Positions 15,677-24,131 of a stretch of 64,000 nt of DNA are shown here, one piece after another (within the stretch, counting starts at the first letter, position 1; each line of letters begins with the position of its first letter). The notes beneath the pieces were generated by a model. It searched no databases and was not told the DNA's origin. It worked only from the letters and a program-made list of their open reading frames with translations. Origin of the DNA: Qipengyuania flavescens (GTDB lineage Bacteria; Pseudomonadota; Alphaproteobacteria; Sphingomonadales; Sphingomonadaceae); the NCBI RefSeq assembly GCF_029688735.1, contig NZ_JARULD010000005.1, positions 1 through 64,000 of the forward strand, given 5' to 3'. Made by a program: the position numbers and the translations under genes.

Positions 15677-16596
15677 AACGCATGCTGAAGATAGTCGCAG
15701 TGCTGGTCGGCATATTCGTGCTGCTGGGGATTGGCCTGTGGCTGGCGGTGCGTGCGAATGGCCCTGCCGTCCTCGACACGGTCGACCGGATTGCCGGTCC
15801 CTCGAACGAAGTCGAACTGGTCGAAACCGCGCGCTATGGCGACAATCCCGAGCAGAAGCTGCGCGTCTATCGCGATGAAACGGCATCCGGCCCGCTGCCC
15901 GTATTCATCTTCTATCACGGCGGTGCATGGGCGCATGGCGACCCCGACGATTACGGCTTCATCGCGCGCAATATCGCGCCGGAAGGCTATGTCGTGGTTC
16001 TCGGCGGTTATCGCTTGAACGAAGCTGGCCGTTATCCCGCGATGCTGCAGGATACCGCGTCGGTCATTGCATGGACGCGTGCCAATATCGCGCAATTCGG
16101 CGGCAATCCCGACCATATCGTTCTGTCCGGCCATTCCGCTGGAGCCTACAATGCGGTGCAGGTCGCGCTGGATAAGCAATGGCTCGACGATGCCGGAGTC
16201 CCGATGGACGCAATTCGGGGCGTGGTGGGCCTGTCCGGGCCCTACGATTTCCACCCGTTCGACACCGATCGCAGCAAGGCCGCCTTCGAAAGCGTGGGTG
16301 CCGGACCGGAAAGCCAGCCGGTCAATCAACCCCTCGCTAATGCGCCGCCAATGCTGCTGGTCCATGGCGAAGCCGACACGGTCGTAAAGATCCGCAATTC
16401 GCAGGCACTGGCGCGCGGTCTGGACGAGGCTGGCTCGCAAGTCGACACACTGTACCTACCCGATGCCTCGCACAACGCGCCTCTGCTCGCGCTCACCAGT
16501 CCATGGCGGCGAGACCCTCAGGTGTTCGACCGTGTGACGCAATTCCTGCGCCGGGTTACCGACGTTTCAGTTCCGGTTCAGGCCGCGAAGCCTTAG
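15673..16596 (+). CDS. alpha/beta hydrolase, membrane-anchored
   Basis: 307-residue esterase/lipase-type hydrolase. An N-terminal uncleaved signal or anchor (LKIVAVLVGIFVLLGIGLWL) precedes the hydrolase fold: oxyanion motif FYHGGAWAHGD, nucleophile elbow LSGHSAGAYNA, acid loop VHGEADTVVK and catalytic His in DASHNAPLL. This matches the hormone-sensitive lipase / carboxylesterase type. The GTG at 15673 overlaps the previous stop (GTGA); an ATG three codons later is an alternative. It is coupled to the App1-like phosphatase, which suggests a lipid-related task. Confidence 0.8.
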   Translation: MKRMLKIVAVLVGIFVLLGIGLWLAVRANGPAVLDTVDRIAGPSNEVELVETARYGDNPEQKLRVYRDETASGPLPVFIFYHGGAWAHGDPDDYGFIARNIAPEGYVVVLGGYRLNEAGRYPAMLQDTASVIAWTRANIAQFGGNPDHIVLSGHSAGAYNAVQVALDKQWLDDAGVPMDAIRGVVGLSGPYDFHPFDTDRSKAAFESVGAGPESQPVNQPLANAPPMLLVHGEADTVVKIRNSQALARGLDEAGSQVDTLYLPDASHNAPLLALTSPWRRDPQVFDRVTQFLRRVTDVSVPVQAAKP

Positions 16597-16602
16597 CACG
16601 GC

Positions 16603-17988
16603 ATGATGCGCTTTCTCGCCCGCCTGCTCGCCGTTCTTGCCGCCGCCATGCTGGCCGCACAGCCGGTCGCCGCACAAAGCGTTCTGCGCGATGCGGAGAC
16701 CGAGCAATTCCTCGACGAAATATCCGAACCGCTGATCGAAGCCGCCGGGCTGGAGCCGGCGAATGTCGACATCATTCTGGTCAATGATCCCTCCATCAAC
16801 GCCTTCGTTGCGGGCGGGCAGGCAGTCTATATACATAGCGGCCTGATCGAGGCCGCCGACAGCGCCGGAGAAGTCCAGGGCGTGATTGCGCACGAACTCG
16901 GCCACATCACCGGCGGGCATATCATTCGCTACAGCGAAGGTATCGGCACGGCGTCGAAAATCTCGCTGCTCTCCGTGCTGGCCGGCATTGGCGCGGCCTT
17001 GGCAGGCGCGGGTGAAGCTGCGGCGGGGATCATGGCGCTCGGCCAGCAGGCGGCGATGGGCAAGTTCCTCGCCTTCACCCGCACGCAAGAAGCCTCCGCC
17101 GACCTGGCTGGTGCGGAATATCTTTCCGAAGCGGGAATTTCCGGCCGCGGTTCGCTGACCTTTTTCGGCAAGCTGCTCAACCGTGAATTCCGCTATGGCT
17201 ACAGCCAGTCCGACGAGGCAGGCTTCTACCGCACCCACCCGCTTTCCGGCGATCGCATCCGCACGCTGACCGAGGTCTACGAAAAAGACCCGGCCTGGGA
17301 TGCGCCGCGCAATGCTGCGCAACAGGCCAGGTTCGAGCGGGTGAAGGCCAAGCTCACCGGCTACATCGCCAAGCCGAACGAGACGCTGCGCGACTATCCC
17401 GAAACGACGAACACCATCCCCGCGCTCTACGCCCGGGCCTATGCCTACCACAAGAACGCCCGCGTCGATCGCGCACTGGAAACCGCGGATGCGCTGCTGG
17501 CGAAGGACCCGGAAGATCCGTATTTCCTCGAGCTGAAGGGTCAGGTGCTGCTCGAATCGGGGAGGCCTACCGAAGCGCTCGATCCGCTTCGCCGCGCGAC
17601 AACTCTCACCAATTCGCAGCCGCTGATCGCCAGCATGCTGGGCCACGCGCTGATCGCGACCGAGGACCGGGTTAATTTCGAAGAGGCCGAGAAAGTGTTG
17701 CGCGCTGCCGTGGGCCGCGACCGCTACAATCCCTTCGCGTGGTACCAGCTTGGCGTGGTTTATGCCGAACGCGGCGACATGCCGCGCGCCCGCCTTGCGA
17801 GCGCGGAGCAGCAGGTGATGAGCGGGCAGTACGGCCTCGCCATGCGCAGCGCGCAATTTGCCGAGGCGGCGCTGCCCCACGGTTCGCCAGACTGGCTGCG
17901 CGCGCAGGATATCGGCATGCAGGCCCGGGCCCTGCTGGAACGACAATGCGAAATGGAAAAGGGTCGCAATTGCGACGGACGGCGTTAG
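16603..17988 (+). CDS. M48 family metalloprotease with TPR repeats
   Basis: 461-residue periplasmic zinc protease like BepA/YfgC. A signal peptide (LLAVLAAAMLAAQPVAA) is followed by the M48 domain with HELGHITGGH (zinc ligands and catalytic Glu) and the third ligand in ASADLAGAEYL. Residues about 270-450 are TPR repeats (PALYARAYAYHKNARVDRAL, ELKGQVLLESGRPTEALDPL, WYQLGVVYAERGDMPRARLA). BepA homologues handle outer-membrane protein quality control with DsbA/BamA. Here a DsbA-like gene follows 13 bp downstream, which fits that role. Confidence 0.85.
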   Translation: MMRFLARLLAVLAAAMLAAQPVAAQSVLRDAETEQFLDEISEPLIEAAGLEPANVDIILVNDPSINAFVAGGQAVYIHSGLIEAADSAGEVQGVIAHELGHITGGHIIRYSEGIGTASKISLLSVLAGIGAALAGAGEAAAGIMALGQQAAMGKFLAFTRTQEASADLAGAEYLSEAGISGRGSLTFFGKLLNREFRYGYSQSDEAGFYRTHPLSGDRIRTLTEVYEKDPAWDAPRNAAQQARFERVKAKLTGYIAKPNETLRDYPETTNTIPALYARAYAYHKNARVDRALETADALLAKDPEDPYFLELKGQVLLESGRPTEALDPLRRATTLTNSQPLIASMLGHALIATEDRVNFEEAEKVLRAAVGRDRYNPFAWYQLGVVYAERGDMPRARLASAEQQVMSGQYGLAMRSAQFAEAALPHGSPDWLRAQDIGMQARALLERQCEMEKGRNCDGRR

Positions 17989-18001
17989 GGTCGCAGGCGA
18001 C

Positions 18002-18688
18002 ATGAAACGCAACCTCGTCACTGCGCTGCTGGCGCTTGTCTTCGGCTTCCTGGGCGCCGCGATCTGGTCGGCAAGCGGGCTCGGCAACGGGCAGACGCGC
18101 GAATACCTCGTGTCCAATCCCGACATTTTGCCCGAGATGGCGGAAGCCTATCAGCGGGGGCAGGCGAGTGATCGGCTGGCGCAGGTGGACGACAGCGTGC
18201 GGGAAGCCTTCCCTGGCGCGGTGCTCGGCAATCCGGACGGGTCGAAGGTGCTGGTCAAGTTTACCGACTACGGCTGCACCTATTGCCGCCAGTCCATCGC
18301 GCAAATCGACGCAATGATCGCTGCCGATCCCGACCTCAAGGTCGTGGTGCGCGAATGGCCGATCTTCGACGGCAGCGAGCAGGCGGCGCGCATGGCCCTC
18401 GCCGCGGCGCGACAGGGCAAGTACCCTGCGTTTTACCACGCCATGTTCGAACTCGGCCCGCCGAGTGAAGCGACGATCGCGCAGGCCGGGCGGATCGCGC
18501 AGCTCGACATGGAGGCGGCGCAGCGCTTTGCAGCGTCGGAAGAGGCGACTGCCGAACTCGCGCGAAACATGGGCCTGGCCCGCACGCTCGGGTTCAGCGG
18601 CACGCCGAGCTGGATCGCAGGCGACGAGGCGATCGAAGGGCTGGTCCCCGCAGCACGCCTGCAGGACGCGCTCGACAGCGAGGCCTAG
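18002..18688 (+). CDS. DsbA family thioredoxin-like oxidoreductase
   Basis: 228-residue periplasmic thiol oxidoreductase. After an N-terminal anchor (NLVTALLALVFGFLGAAIW) come a helical linker, the thioredoxin fold with active site CTYC in FTDYGCTYCRQS, and the cis-Pro loop in FSGTPSWIAGD. This resembles the ScsC/DsbA-like group (thioredoxin_4). The start at 18002 is chosen because it begins the signal segment. It follows the M48 protease and may oxidise or repair disulfides in the same envelope proteins. Confidence 0.85.
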   Translation: MKRNLVTALLALVFGFLGAAIWSASGLGNGQTREYLVSNPDILPEMAEAYQRGQASDRLAQVDDSVREAFPGAVLGNPDGSKVLVKFTDYGCTYCRQSIAQIDAMIAADPDLKVVVREWPIFDGSEQAARMALAAARQGKYPAFYHAMFELGPPSEATIAQAGRIAQLDMEAAQRFAASEEATAELARNMGLARTLGFSGTPSWIAGDEAIEGLVPAARLQDALDSEA

Positions 18689-18691
18689 GAA

Positions 18692-19300
18692 CTACTCGTC
18701 GAGCGCCTTGGCATAGGCGGAGGCCAGCGGGCGTGCCATCACCCGGCGCACCATCGGTTCGAAGAATTCCAGCGGTTCGCTGTCGTAATCCGGGTCGAAC
18801 GCCGCCTGGTCGTATTTTTCGCAGAATTCGCGGCACGCCTCGTAATGCGGATTGTCCTTGAACTGGTCGCGCGCGTTCTGGTCCATGCCCAGGAAATGGA
18901 AGTAGTAATATCCCTGGAAGGCGCCGTGGTTCTGGCAGATCCAGTGGATCTCCTCGCTCACGAAGGGCTTGATGATCGAGGCCGCAACCTCGGGATGGTT
19001 GTAGCTGCCCAGCGTGTCGCCGATATCGTGCAGCAGCGCCATCACCACATATTGCTCGCCGCGACCGTCGCGATGCGCGCGAGTCGCGGTCTGCAGCGAA
19101 TGCTCCAGCCGGCAGACCGGGAAGCCGCCGAAATCGCCGTCGAGCAGCTTCAGATGGTCGAGCACGCGATCGGGCAAGCCCTTCGCAAAGGCGCGGTATT
19201 CGCCTGCAATCAGGTTCCAGTCTTCCTTGGTGCCTTCCTTCATCTCGCGGAATTTCGCGCGTTCCGCGACCGAATGGCCTATGTTTTCCTGAATGCCCAT
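18692..19300 (-). CDS. HD domain phosphohydrolase/oxygenase-like protein
   Basis: 202-residue cytoplasmic HD-domain protein. The metal ligands appear as LEHSLQTATRA (His) and MALLHDIGDTL (HD), with further His at YNHPEV, WICQNHGAF and YYYFHFLGMD. The extra histidines and the Tyr-rich segment recall the mixed-valent di-iron PhnZ-like oxygenases rather than plain phosphohydrolases, but that is a guess. ATG 19300 is preferred over 19330, because the leading ten residues are basic and unconserved in style. It is convergent with the DsbA-like gene, 3 bp apart. Confidence 0.7.
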   Translation of the reverse strand: MGIQENIGHSVAERAKFREMKEGTKEDWNLIAGEYRAFAKGLPDRVLDHLKLLDGDFGGFPVCRLEHSLQTATRAHRDGRGEQYVVMALLHDIGDTLGSYNHPEVAASIIKPFVSEEIHWICQNHGAFQGYYYFHFLGMDQNARDQFKDNPHYEACREFCEKYDQAAFDPDYDSEPLEFFEPMVRRVMARPLASAYAKALDE

Positions 19301-19381
19301 CGCATGCCTCTCTCGCTTTGCCTGTTGCAAGCAGTGTAGCGGCTGGCGCAGTTCGTCGCAATTGGGCTAGGGAGCAGGGCA

Positions 19382-20614
19382 ATGGCCGTGTTGCCCATCC
19401 GTCCGACGCCGTTCTTCGCCAACAAGAACCAGGCGTTCTGGAACCTCCAGCTGGCCGGCTGGGGCGGGGCGACGATGCTGCGCGCAATGTCCGCGCTCGC
19501 CAATGGCCAGCCGGCCGACCGGCTCGTCATCATCCTGATCGCGACGATCACAGGCTTTTCGATCAGCCTGATCCTCGCCGTCGTCTACAGCCAGCTGATC
19601 AAGCAGAAACCACTGGTGACCTGGGGTGTCACCGCTGTCGTGCTAGGCGGCGCGACCGGCGTCTATGCCTTCATCGACAGCTGGGTGCTGGAGGTGGCAG
19701 GCGGCGCCAATACGGGCAATTTCGCCAGCCTCTTCGTCGGCATCTTTTTCTTCGACCTCACTCTGCTCGGCGCGTGGTCGGCGCTTTATTACGCGATCAA
19801 TTTTTTCCTCCAAGTGGAGGAACAGGCAGACCGGCTGGAGCGGCTGGAAGCGCAGGCCACGAGCGCGCAGCTCGCCATGCTGCGCTACCAGCTCAATCCG
19901 CACTTCCTGTTCAACACGCTGAATTCGATCAGTACTCTGGTGCTGCTGAAGCAGACCGAGACGGCCAATGCGATGCTCACGCGCCTGTCCAGCTTCCTGC
20001 GCCATACGCTGGTCACGCAGCCCGGCGGCAAGGTGACGGTGGCGCAGGAGGTGGAGACGCTGAAGCTCTATCTCGATATCGAACGCATGCGCTTCGAAGA
20101 GCGGCTCCGCACCGATTTCCGCATCGAGGAGGAGGCCGCCAAGGCCACTCTCCCCGCCATGCTGCTGCAGCCGCTGGTCGAGAACGCGATCAAATATGCC
20201 GTCAGCCCGCAGGAGGAAGGGGCCGAGATCGCAGTGATGGCGCAAGTCGTCGGCCCGCGCCTGCGCGTGACCGTGTCCGATACCGGTCCCGGCATGAATG
20301 CGCAGAACGTCGAGGACGGGCTCCCCGCCGTACGCCCCAGCCGCGCGCGCCGCGATTCGACCGGCGTGGGCCTCACCAACATCCGCGACCGCCTCGCCCA
20401 GGCCTATGGCGAAGAACATCGCTTCGAAATTCGCTCGCCCGAAAGCGGGGGCTTTTCGGTTCTCATCGAACTGCCCCTGGGATCGGACGAGGAGCCGGCC
20501 GCGCTAACCTCAGCGCCACAATCCGCCCCCCAAACCGCAGCATCCCAGAAACCCGCGGGCCCCTCACCCGTTGAACCGCTGCAACCTCCCCGGAAAGCAC
20601 CGCAAACGACATGA
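19382..20614 (+). CDS. LytS-type sensor histidine kinase
   Basis: 410-residue membrane kinase. About four transmembrane helices (19.4-19.8 kb; for example LVIILIATITGFSISLILAV, FVGIFFFDLTLLG) precede a short coiled coil (EEQADRLERLEAQ). Then comes the His_kinase domain with phospho-acceptor motif QLNPHFLFNTLNS, and an HATPase with MLLQPLVENAIKYAV, TVSDTGPGMN and GVGLTNIRDRL. The C-terminal 50 residues are Pro/Ala-rich. The stop overlaps the response regulator start by 4 bp, so they form a pair. The stimulus is unknown. Confidence 0.9.
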   Translation: MAVLPIRPTPFFANKNQAFWNLQLAGWGGATMLRAMSALANGQPADRLVIILIATITGFSISLILAVVYSQLIKQKPLVTWGVTAVVLGGATGVYAFIDSWVLEVAGGANTGNFASLFVGIFFFDLTLLGAWSALYYAINFFLQVEEQADRLERLEAQATSAQLAMLRYQLNPHFLFNTLNSISTLVLLKQTETANAMLTRLSSFLRHTLVTQPGGKVTVAQEVETLKLYLDIERMRFEERLRTDFRIEEEAAKATLPAMLLQPLVENAIKYAVSPQEEGAEIAVMAQVVGPRLRVTVSDTGPGMNAQNVEDGLPAVRPSRARRDSTGVGLTNIRDRLAQAYGEEHRFEIRSPESGGFSVLIELPLGSDEEPAALTSAPQSAPQTAASQKPAGPSPVEPLQPPRKAPQTT

Positions 20615-21411
20615 CTATTCGCACTATCCTCGTCGACGACGAAAAGCTCGCCATCCAGGGTCTCCAACTGCGCCTCGAAGCGTTCGAGGACGTCGAGATC
20701 ATCGAAACCTGCCAGAACGGACGCGAGGCGATCCGCGCGATCAAGACGCAGAAGCCCGACCTCGTCTTCCTCGACATCCAGATGCCCGGTTTCGACGGTT
20801 TTTCCGTCGTCCAGGGCGTCATGGAAATCGACCCGCCGCTGTTCGTTTTCGTCACCGCGTTCCAGGAACACGCAATCCGCGCCTTCGAGGCGAACGCGGT
20901 CAATTACCTGATGAAGCCGGTGGACGAAGACAAGCTGGCCGATACGATCGAGCGCGTCCGCCAGCGCCTCGCCGAAAAGAAGAGCACCGACGATGTCGAG
21001 CGGCTCAAGAACGTCCTCTCCGAAGTTGCGCCCGAAGCGGCCGAGGAACTGGCGTCCGGCGAAGATGCCGAGACCGCCGGTCGGTACGAGAAGCTGATCA
21101 ACGTAAAGGATCGCGGCCAGATCTTCCGCGTCGAGACCGACACGATCGAGCATATCGAGGCCGCGGGCGACTATATGTGCATCTACACCGGCGACAATTC
21201 GCTGATCCTGCGCGAAACGATGAAGGATCTCGAGCGCCGCCTCGACCCGCGCAAGTTCCAGCGCGTACACCGGTCCACCATCGTGAATCTCGACCAGGTA
21301 CGCCAGGTGAAGCCGCATACCAACGGCGAATGCTTCCTTGTGCTGGATTCCGGCGCGGAGGTGAAGGTGAGCCGTTCCTACAGGGATGTCGTTGCTAGGT
21401 TCGTCCACTAA
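20611..21411 (+). CDS. LytTR-family response regulator
   Basis: 266-residue transcription factor paired with the upstream kinase. The receiver domain (residues 1-120) has the acidic pocket VDDEK and phospho-acceptor Asp in LVFLDIQMPG, then FVTAFQEHA and the conserved Lys in YLMKPVDED. The C-terminal LytTR DNA-binding domain (residues about 155-262) shows TIEHIEAAGDYMCIYTGDNS, LRETMKDLERRL and FQRVHRSTIVNLDQV. It probably binds direct repeats upstream of its targets, which cannot be identified here. Confidence 0.9.
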   Translation: MTIRTILVDDEKLAIQGLQLRLEAFEDVEIIETCQNGREAIRAIKTQKPDLVFLDIQMPGFDGFSVVQGVMEIDPPLFVFVTAFQEHAIRAFEANAVNYLMKPVDEDKLADTIERVRQRLAEKKSTDDVERLKNVLSEVAPEAAEELASGEDAETAGRYEKLINVKDRGQIFRVETDTIEHIEAAGDYMCIYTGDNSLILRETMKDLERRLDPRKFQRVHRSTIVNLDQVRQVKPHTNGECFLVLDSGAEVKVSRSYRDVVARFVH

Positions 21412-21426
21412 AAACCTTGGATGAGT

Positions 21427-21518
21427 CCGTTTGCCCTGAGCTTGTCGAAGGGCCGCCCTTCTTTTCGATACCAGCATCGGAAGTAAGAACGGTGCTTCGA
21501 CAGGCTCAGCACGAACGG
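21427..21518. repeat. imperfect inverted repeat of the sphingomonad intergenic type
   Basis: Left arm 21427-21453 (core GCCCTGAGCTTGTCGAAG) and right arm 21492-21518 (core CTTCGACAGGCTCAGC) are inverted copies separated by 38 bp. This 'CCTGAGCTTGTCGAAGG' type of sequence is scattered through sphingomonad and Erythrobacter genomes and generates false frames reading FDKLRANG and RAEPVEA. It fills most of the gap between the LytTR regulator and nadC. The right arm ends two bases before the GGAG that serves nadC, so it forms the nadC leader. Confidence 0.75.
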
Positions 21519-21528
21519 AGAATTTCTT

Positions 21529-22386
21529 TTGTTTAGACTCGCAGGCTTCGATCTCGACCAATTCGTCCGCGATACGCTGGCCGAAGATTTGGGCGAGGGC
21601 CTGCCCGGCGGCGGGGTGGACGTTACAAGTGAAAGCGTGATCCCCGCCGACGCGCGCTTCGCGGGCGTGATGGACACGCGCGATGCGATTTATGTCGCGG
21701 GGCTATTGGTGGCCGAGGCGTTCTTCCGCGCGCTCGATGCGGACATTCGGATCGATATTCTTGTCGAGGAAGGGGCTAGCGTATCCGCAGGCACCGATCT
21801 CATGCGACTGGAAGGCAATGCCCGCGCCATGCTTACCGCCGAGCGGGCTGCGCTCAACACGGTGCAGCACCTCTCCGGCATCGCGACCATGGTCGCCCAA
21901 TATGTCACCGCGATGGACAATCCCGACTGCACTCTGCTCGACACACGCAAGACCATCCCCGGCCTGCGACATCTCGAGAAATACGCCGTGCGCATGGGTG
22001 GCGGCGCTAATCACCGCATGGGCCTGTGGGATGCCGCGATGATCAAGGACAATCACGTGCTTGTCGCCGGCAGCGTGGGCGAAGCCGTCCGCCGCGCGGT
22101 CGAGGCTGGCGTAAAGGATATAATCTGCGAGGTCGACCGGATCGACCAGATCGAACCCGCGCTCGAAGCCGGTGCCACCCGCCTGCTGCTCGACAATATG
22201 GAGCCGCCGGCCTTGCGAGAAGCGGTCGCGCTGGTAGCAGGCCGCGTGCCGACCGAGGCGAGCGGCGGGATCAACCTCGACACCATCAAGGCAAAAGCGG
22301 CAACAGGCGTGGACTACGTCTCCGTCGGCCGCCTCACACAAAGCGCGCCCGCCGCCGATATCGGACTGGACTTTACGCCGCTCTGA
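21529..22386 (+). CDS. nadC: nicotinate-nucleotide pyrophosphorylase (carboxylating)
   Basis: 285-residue quinolinate phosphoribosyltransferase of de novo NAD synthesis, converting quinolinate and PRPP to nicotinate mononucleotide. Family motifs include ERAALNTVQHLSGIAT, LDTRKTIPGLRHLEKYAV, GGGANHRMGLWDAAMIKDNH, ICEVDRIDQIEPALEAGA, RLLLDNMEPP and SGGINLDTIKAKAATGVDYV. The start is a TTG at 21529 with GGAG 8 bases upstream; no in-frame ATG precedes the conserved N-terminus. nadA and nadB are not in the window. Confidence 0.93.
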   Translation: MFRLAGFDLDQFVRDTLAEDLGEGLPGGGVDVTSESVIPADARFAGVMDTRDAIYVAGLLVAEAFFRALDADIRIDILVEEGASVSAGTDLMRLEGNARAMLTAERAALNTVQHLSGIATMVAQYVTAMDNPDCTLLDTRKTIPGLRHLEKYAVRMGGGANHRMGLWDAAMIKDNHVLVAGSVGEAVRRAVEAGVKDIICEVDRIDQIEPALEAGATRLLLDNMEPPALREAVALVAGRVPTEASGGINLDTIKAKAATGVDYVSVGRLTQSAPAADIGLDFTPL

Positions 22387-22435
22387 TTACGCGGCATCTG
22401 CCGTCCAGTAACGCAAATCATGCGGGAGAGACCGG

Positions 22436-22849
22436 GTGCGCCCCCAATCCATAGTCCTGTTCGATCGCCTGTTTCTGGCGTCGCTCGTGCTGGCCCTGAT
22501 GAATGCCGTGCTTGCCTATTCAACGCTGGTCGAAGAGGTCGAGGCCGATCCCGCGCTTGCGCAAATCGGTGGCGGGCCGATCGTCATCGGAGTGGTGCTC
22601 ACCAGCCTGCTGATACCGCTGGTGCTGTGGTATTTCATCGCGCACCGCGCCAGTAACATCGCCAAGTGGCTGCTAGTCGCCCTGGTTGCGATCGGCCTGT
22701 TCTTCGGCAATTTCAGCTTCAGCGATGGATTCAACTTGCCGGCAGTGCTCGGCCTCGTGGTGACGCTGCTGCAGGTCGTCGCTATCGTCATGCTCTTCCG
22801 TGCGGATGCCCGCGCCTGGCTCGAAGGCGACGCTGCCGCCAGCGAATGA
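22436..22849 (+). CDS. small four-helix membrane protein
   Basis: 137 residues, starting with GTG. Four hydrophobic helices (LFLASLVLALMNAVLAY, VIGVVLTSLLIPLVLWYFIA, WLLVALVAIGLFFGN, AVLGLVVTLLQVVAIVMLF) and a C-terminal FRADARAWLEGD. The same ending (LFRADARAWFG) and a similar layout occur in the next gene, so the two are paralogues. No function is known to me. Confidence 0.6.
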   Translation: MRPQSIVLFDRLFLASLVLALMNAVLAYSTLVEEVEADPALAQIGGGPIVIGVVLTSLLIPLVLWYFIAHRASNIAKWLLVALVAIGLFFGNFSFSDGFNLPAVLGLVVTLLQVVAIVMLFRADARAWLEGDAAASE

Positions 22850-22939
22850 CACCTCCAGCTTGTGTGACACTGTGTTGTGCCATCTTTACGCTAAACAAGT
22901 AATCGGCCATTCCCCAGATGGACGGGTGGGGAGAGAACA

Positions 22940-23377
22940 TTGAAGCCAAGGTCGATCAGCCGGTTCGAGGGGTGGTACTTCCTCGCGGTCGTGCTCAGCA
23001 TCGTGTCGACGGCGCTCGGCTGGTCGGACATGTCTACCTATACCGACGCTGTCATCGACGAATCCGGCGCAAGTTCGCGGGGTATGGGTCTTGTTCTGCT
23101 GTTCTCCTCGGTGGCGATGTTCCTCGTGCTGGCGCTGATCTTCTGGGCCGCCATCGTGCTCTCGCGCCTTGGCGCTGCCCGTTGGGTGCTGGCCCTCCTG
23201 ATCGCCTATGCCACCTATTCGGTTGGCATGCGGATCGCCAATACTGCCATGGGTCTCGGCCTCATCGCCGACATCGCTGCCGTGGCGAGCGCGGCCATCG
23301 CCGTGTCTTTCCTGTTCAGAGCGGATGCTAGGGCATGGTTCGGCAAGGATGACGGGCAGGTTTCCGATCAGGTCTAG
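22940..23377 (+). CDS. small four-helix membrane protein, paralogue of preceding
   Basis: 145 residues from a TTG at 22940, with GGGGAGAG upstream. The layout is R/F-rich N-terminus, four transmembrane helices (WYFLAVVLSIVSTALGW, LVLLFSSVAMFLVLALIFWA, WVLALLIAYATYSVGMRI, DIAAVASAAIAVSFLF) and the shared tail FRADARAWFGKDDG. The 3' end overlaps the start of the RNase T2 gene by 29 bp in another frame. The function is unknown. Confidence 0.6.
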   Translation: MKPRSISRFEGWYFLAVVLSIVSTALGWSDMSTYTDAVIDESGASSRGMGLVLLFSSVAMFLVLALIFWAAIVLSRLGAARWVLALLIAYATYSVGMRIANTAMGLGLIADIAAVASAAIAVSFLFRADARAWFGKDDGQVSDQV

Positions 23378-24080
23378 CCTCGCCCGCGCTGCAATTGCTG
23401 CGCTGGGTCTGGGCAGTATCGCCAGCCCGGCGCTTGCTCAATCCTACCAGTGCCGTCTTCCCGCTCAACTTAGCGTCCCCGCAATTACGCCGGATGCTCC
23501 GCCGCGCAGACTGCCGGTGACCGGCTACACGCTGGCGGTCAGATGGAGTCCGGAGTTCTGCAAGGGCCGCGAGGGGCAGGCGCGCCATGCCCGCCAATGC
23601 TCGCACCGCGCGGGCCGCTTCGGCATGGTGGTGCACGGATTGTGGCCGGAGAGCGGACGGACATGGCCGCAATGGTGCGGATCGCAGCGACTGCTGACCG
23701 CGCGAGATTTGCGCCCGAACATGTGCCTCTCGCCCTCCGCCAGCCTGCTCGCCCGGCAATGGGCGAAGCACGGCAGCTGCATGACGCGCCGCCCGGCGAC
23801 CTATTTCAAGGTGACCCGCATTCTGTGGAACGGCCTGCGCTGGCCGGACTTCGACCGCATCAGCCGCGAGGACGACCTGAAGGCCAGCACGATCCGCACA
23901 CGCTTCGTCGACGCAAACCCCGGCTGGACCCGCGCGGCAGTAGGCGTGAAGCTCAATTCCCGCGGCTGGCTGCAGGAACTGCGCCTCTGCTACGACAAGC
24001 GCTTCATGCCCAAGACTTGCGACCGGGCACGATTCGGCGCGCGAGATGCGGTGCGGGTGAAAATCTGGCGGGGTTTGTGA
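23349..24080 (+). CDS. secreted ribonuclease T2 family protein
   Basis: 243-residue exported endoribonuclease of the RNase T2 family. A signal peptide (LARAAIAALGLGSIASPALA) is followed by YTLAVRWSPEFCKGREGQ, the CAS I motif FGMVVHGLWPE and the CAS II-like motif LARQWAKHGSCM, with disulfide-forming cysteines. The catalytic histidines of both motifs are present. The glutamate usually found two residues before the Lys-His of CAS II is Gln here (RQWAKHG), which may lower or change activity. The start ATG 23349 lies inside the preceding membrane-protein gene. Confidence 0.85.
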   Translation: MTGRFPIRSSLARAAIAALGLGSIASPALAQSYQCRLPAQLSVPAITPDAPPRRLPVTGYTLAVRWSPEFCKGREGQARHARQCSHRAGRFGMVVHGLWPESGRTWPQWCGSQRLLTARDLRPNMCLSPSASLLARQWAKHGSCMTRRPATYFKVTRILWNGLRWPDFDRISREDDLKASTIRTRFVDANPGWTRAAVGVKLNSRGWLQELRLCYDKRFMPKTCDRARFGARDAVRVKIWRGL

Positions 24081-24131
24081 GATCCCCCTCACCAAACCCA
24101 AATATATCGGTCGCCCTCCGTGGGCCCTCGC

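Noticed and set aside
16567-18126. 519-codon frame antisense to the M48 protease
   Set aside because: Sense strand encodes HELGH and TPR repeats; antisense has no signals.
20404-21561. 385-codon minus-strand frame with RAEPVEA and LRQAQGK segments
   Set aside because: These segments are the translated form of the scattered intergenic inverted repeat; the rest is antisense to the LytTR genes.
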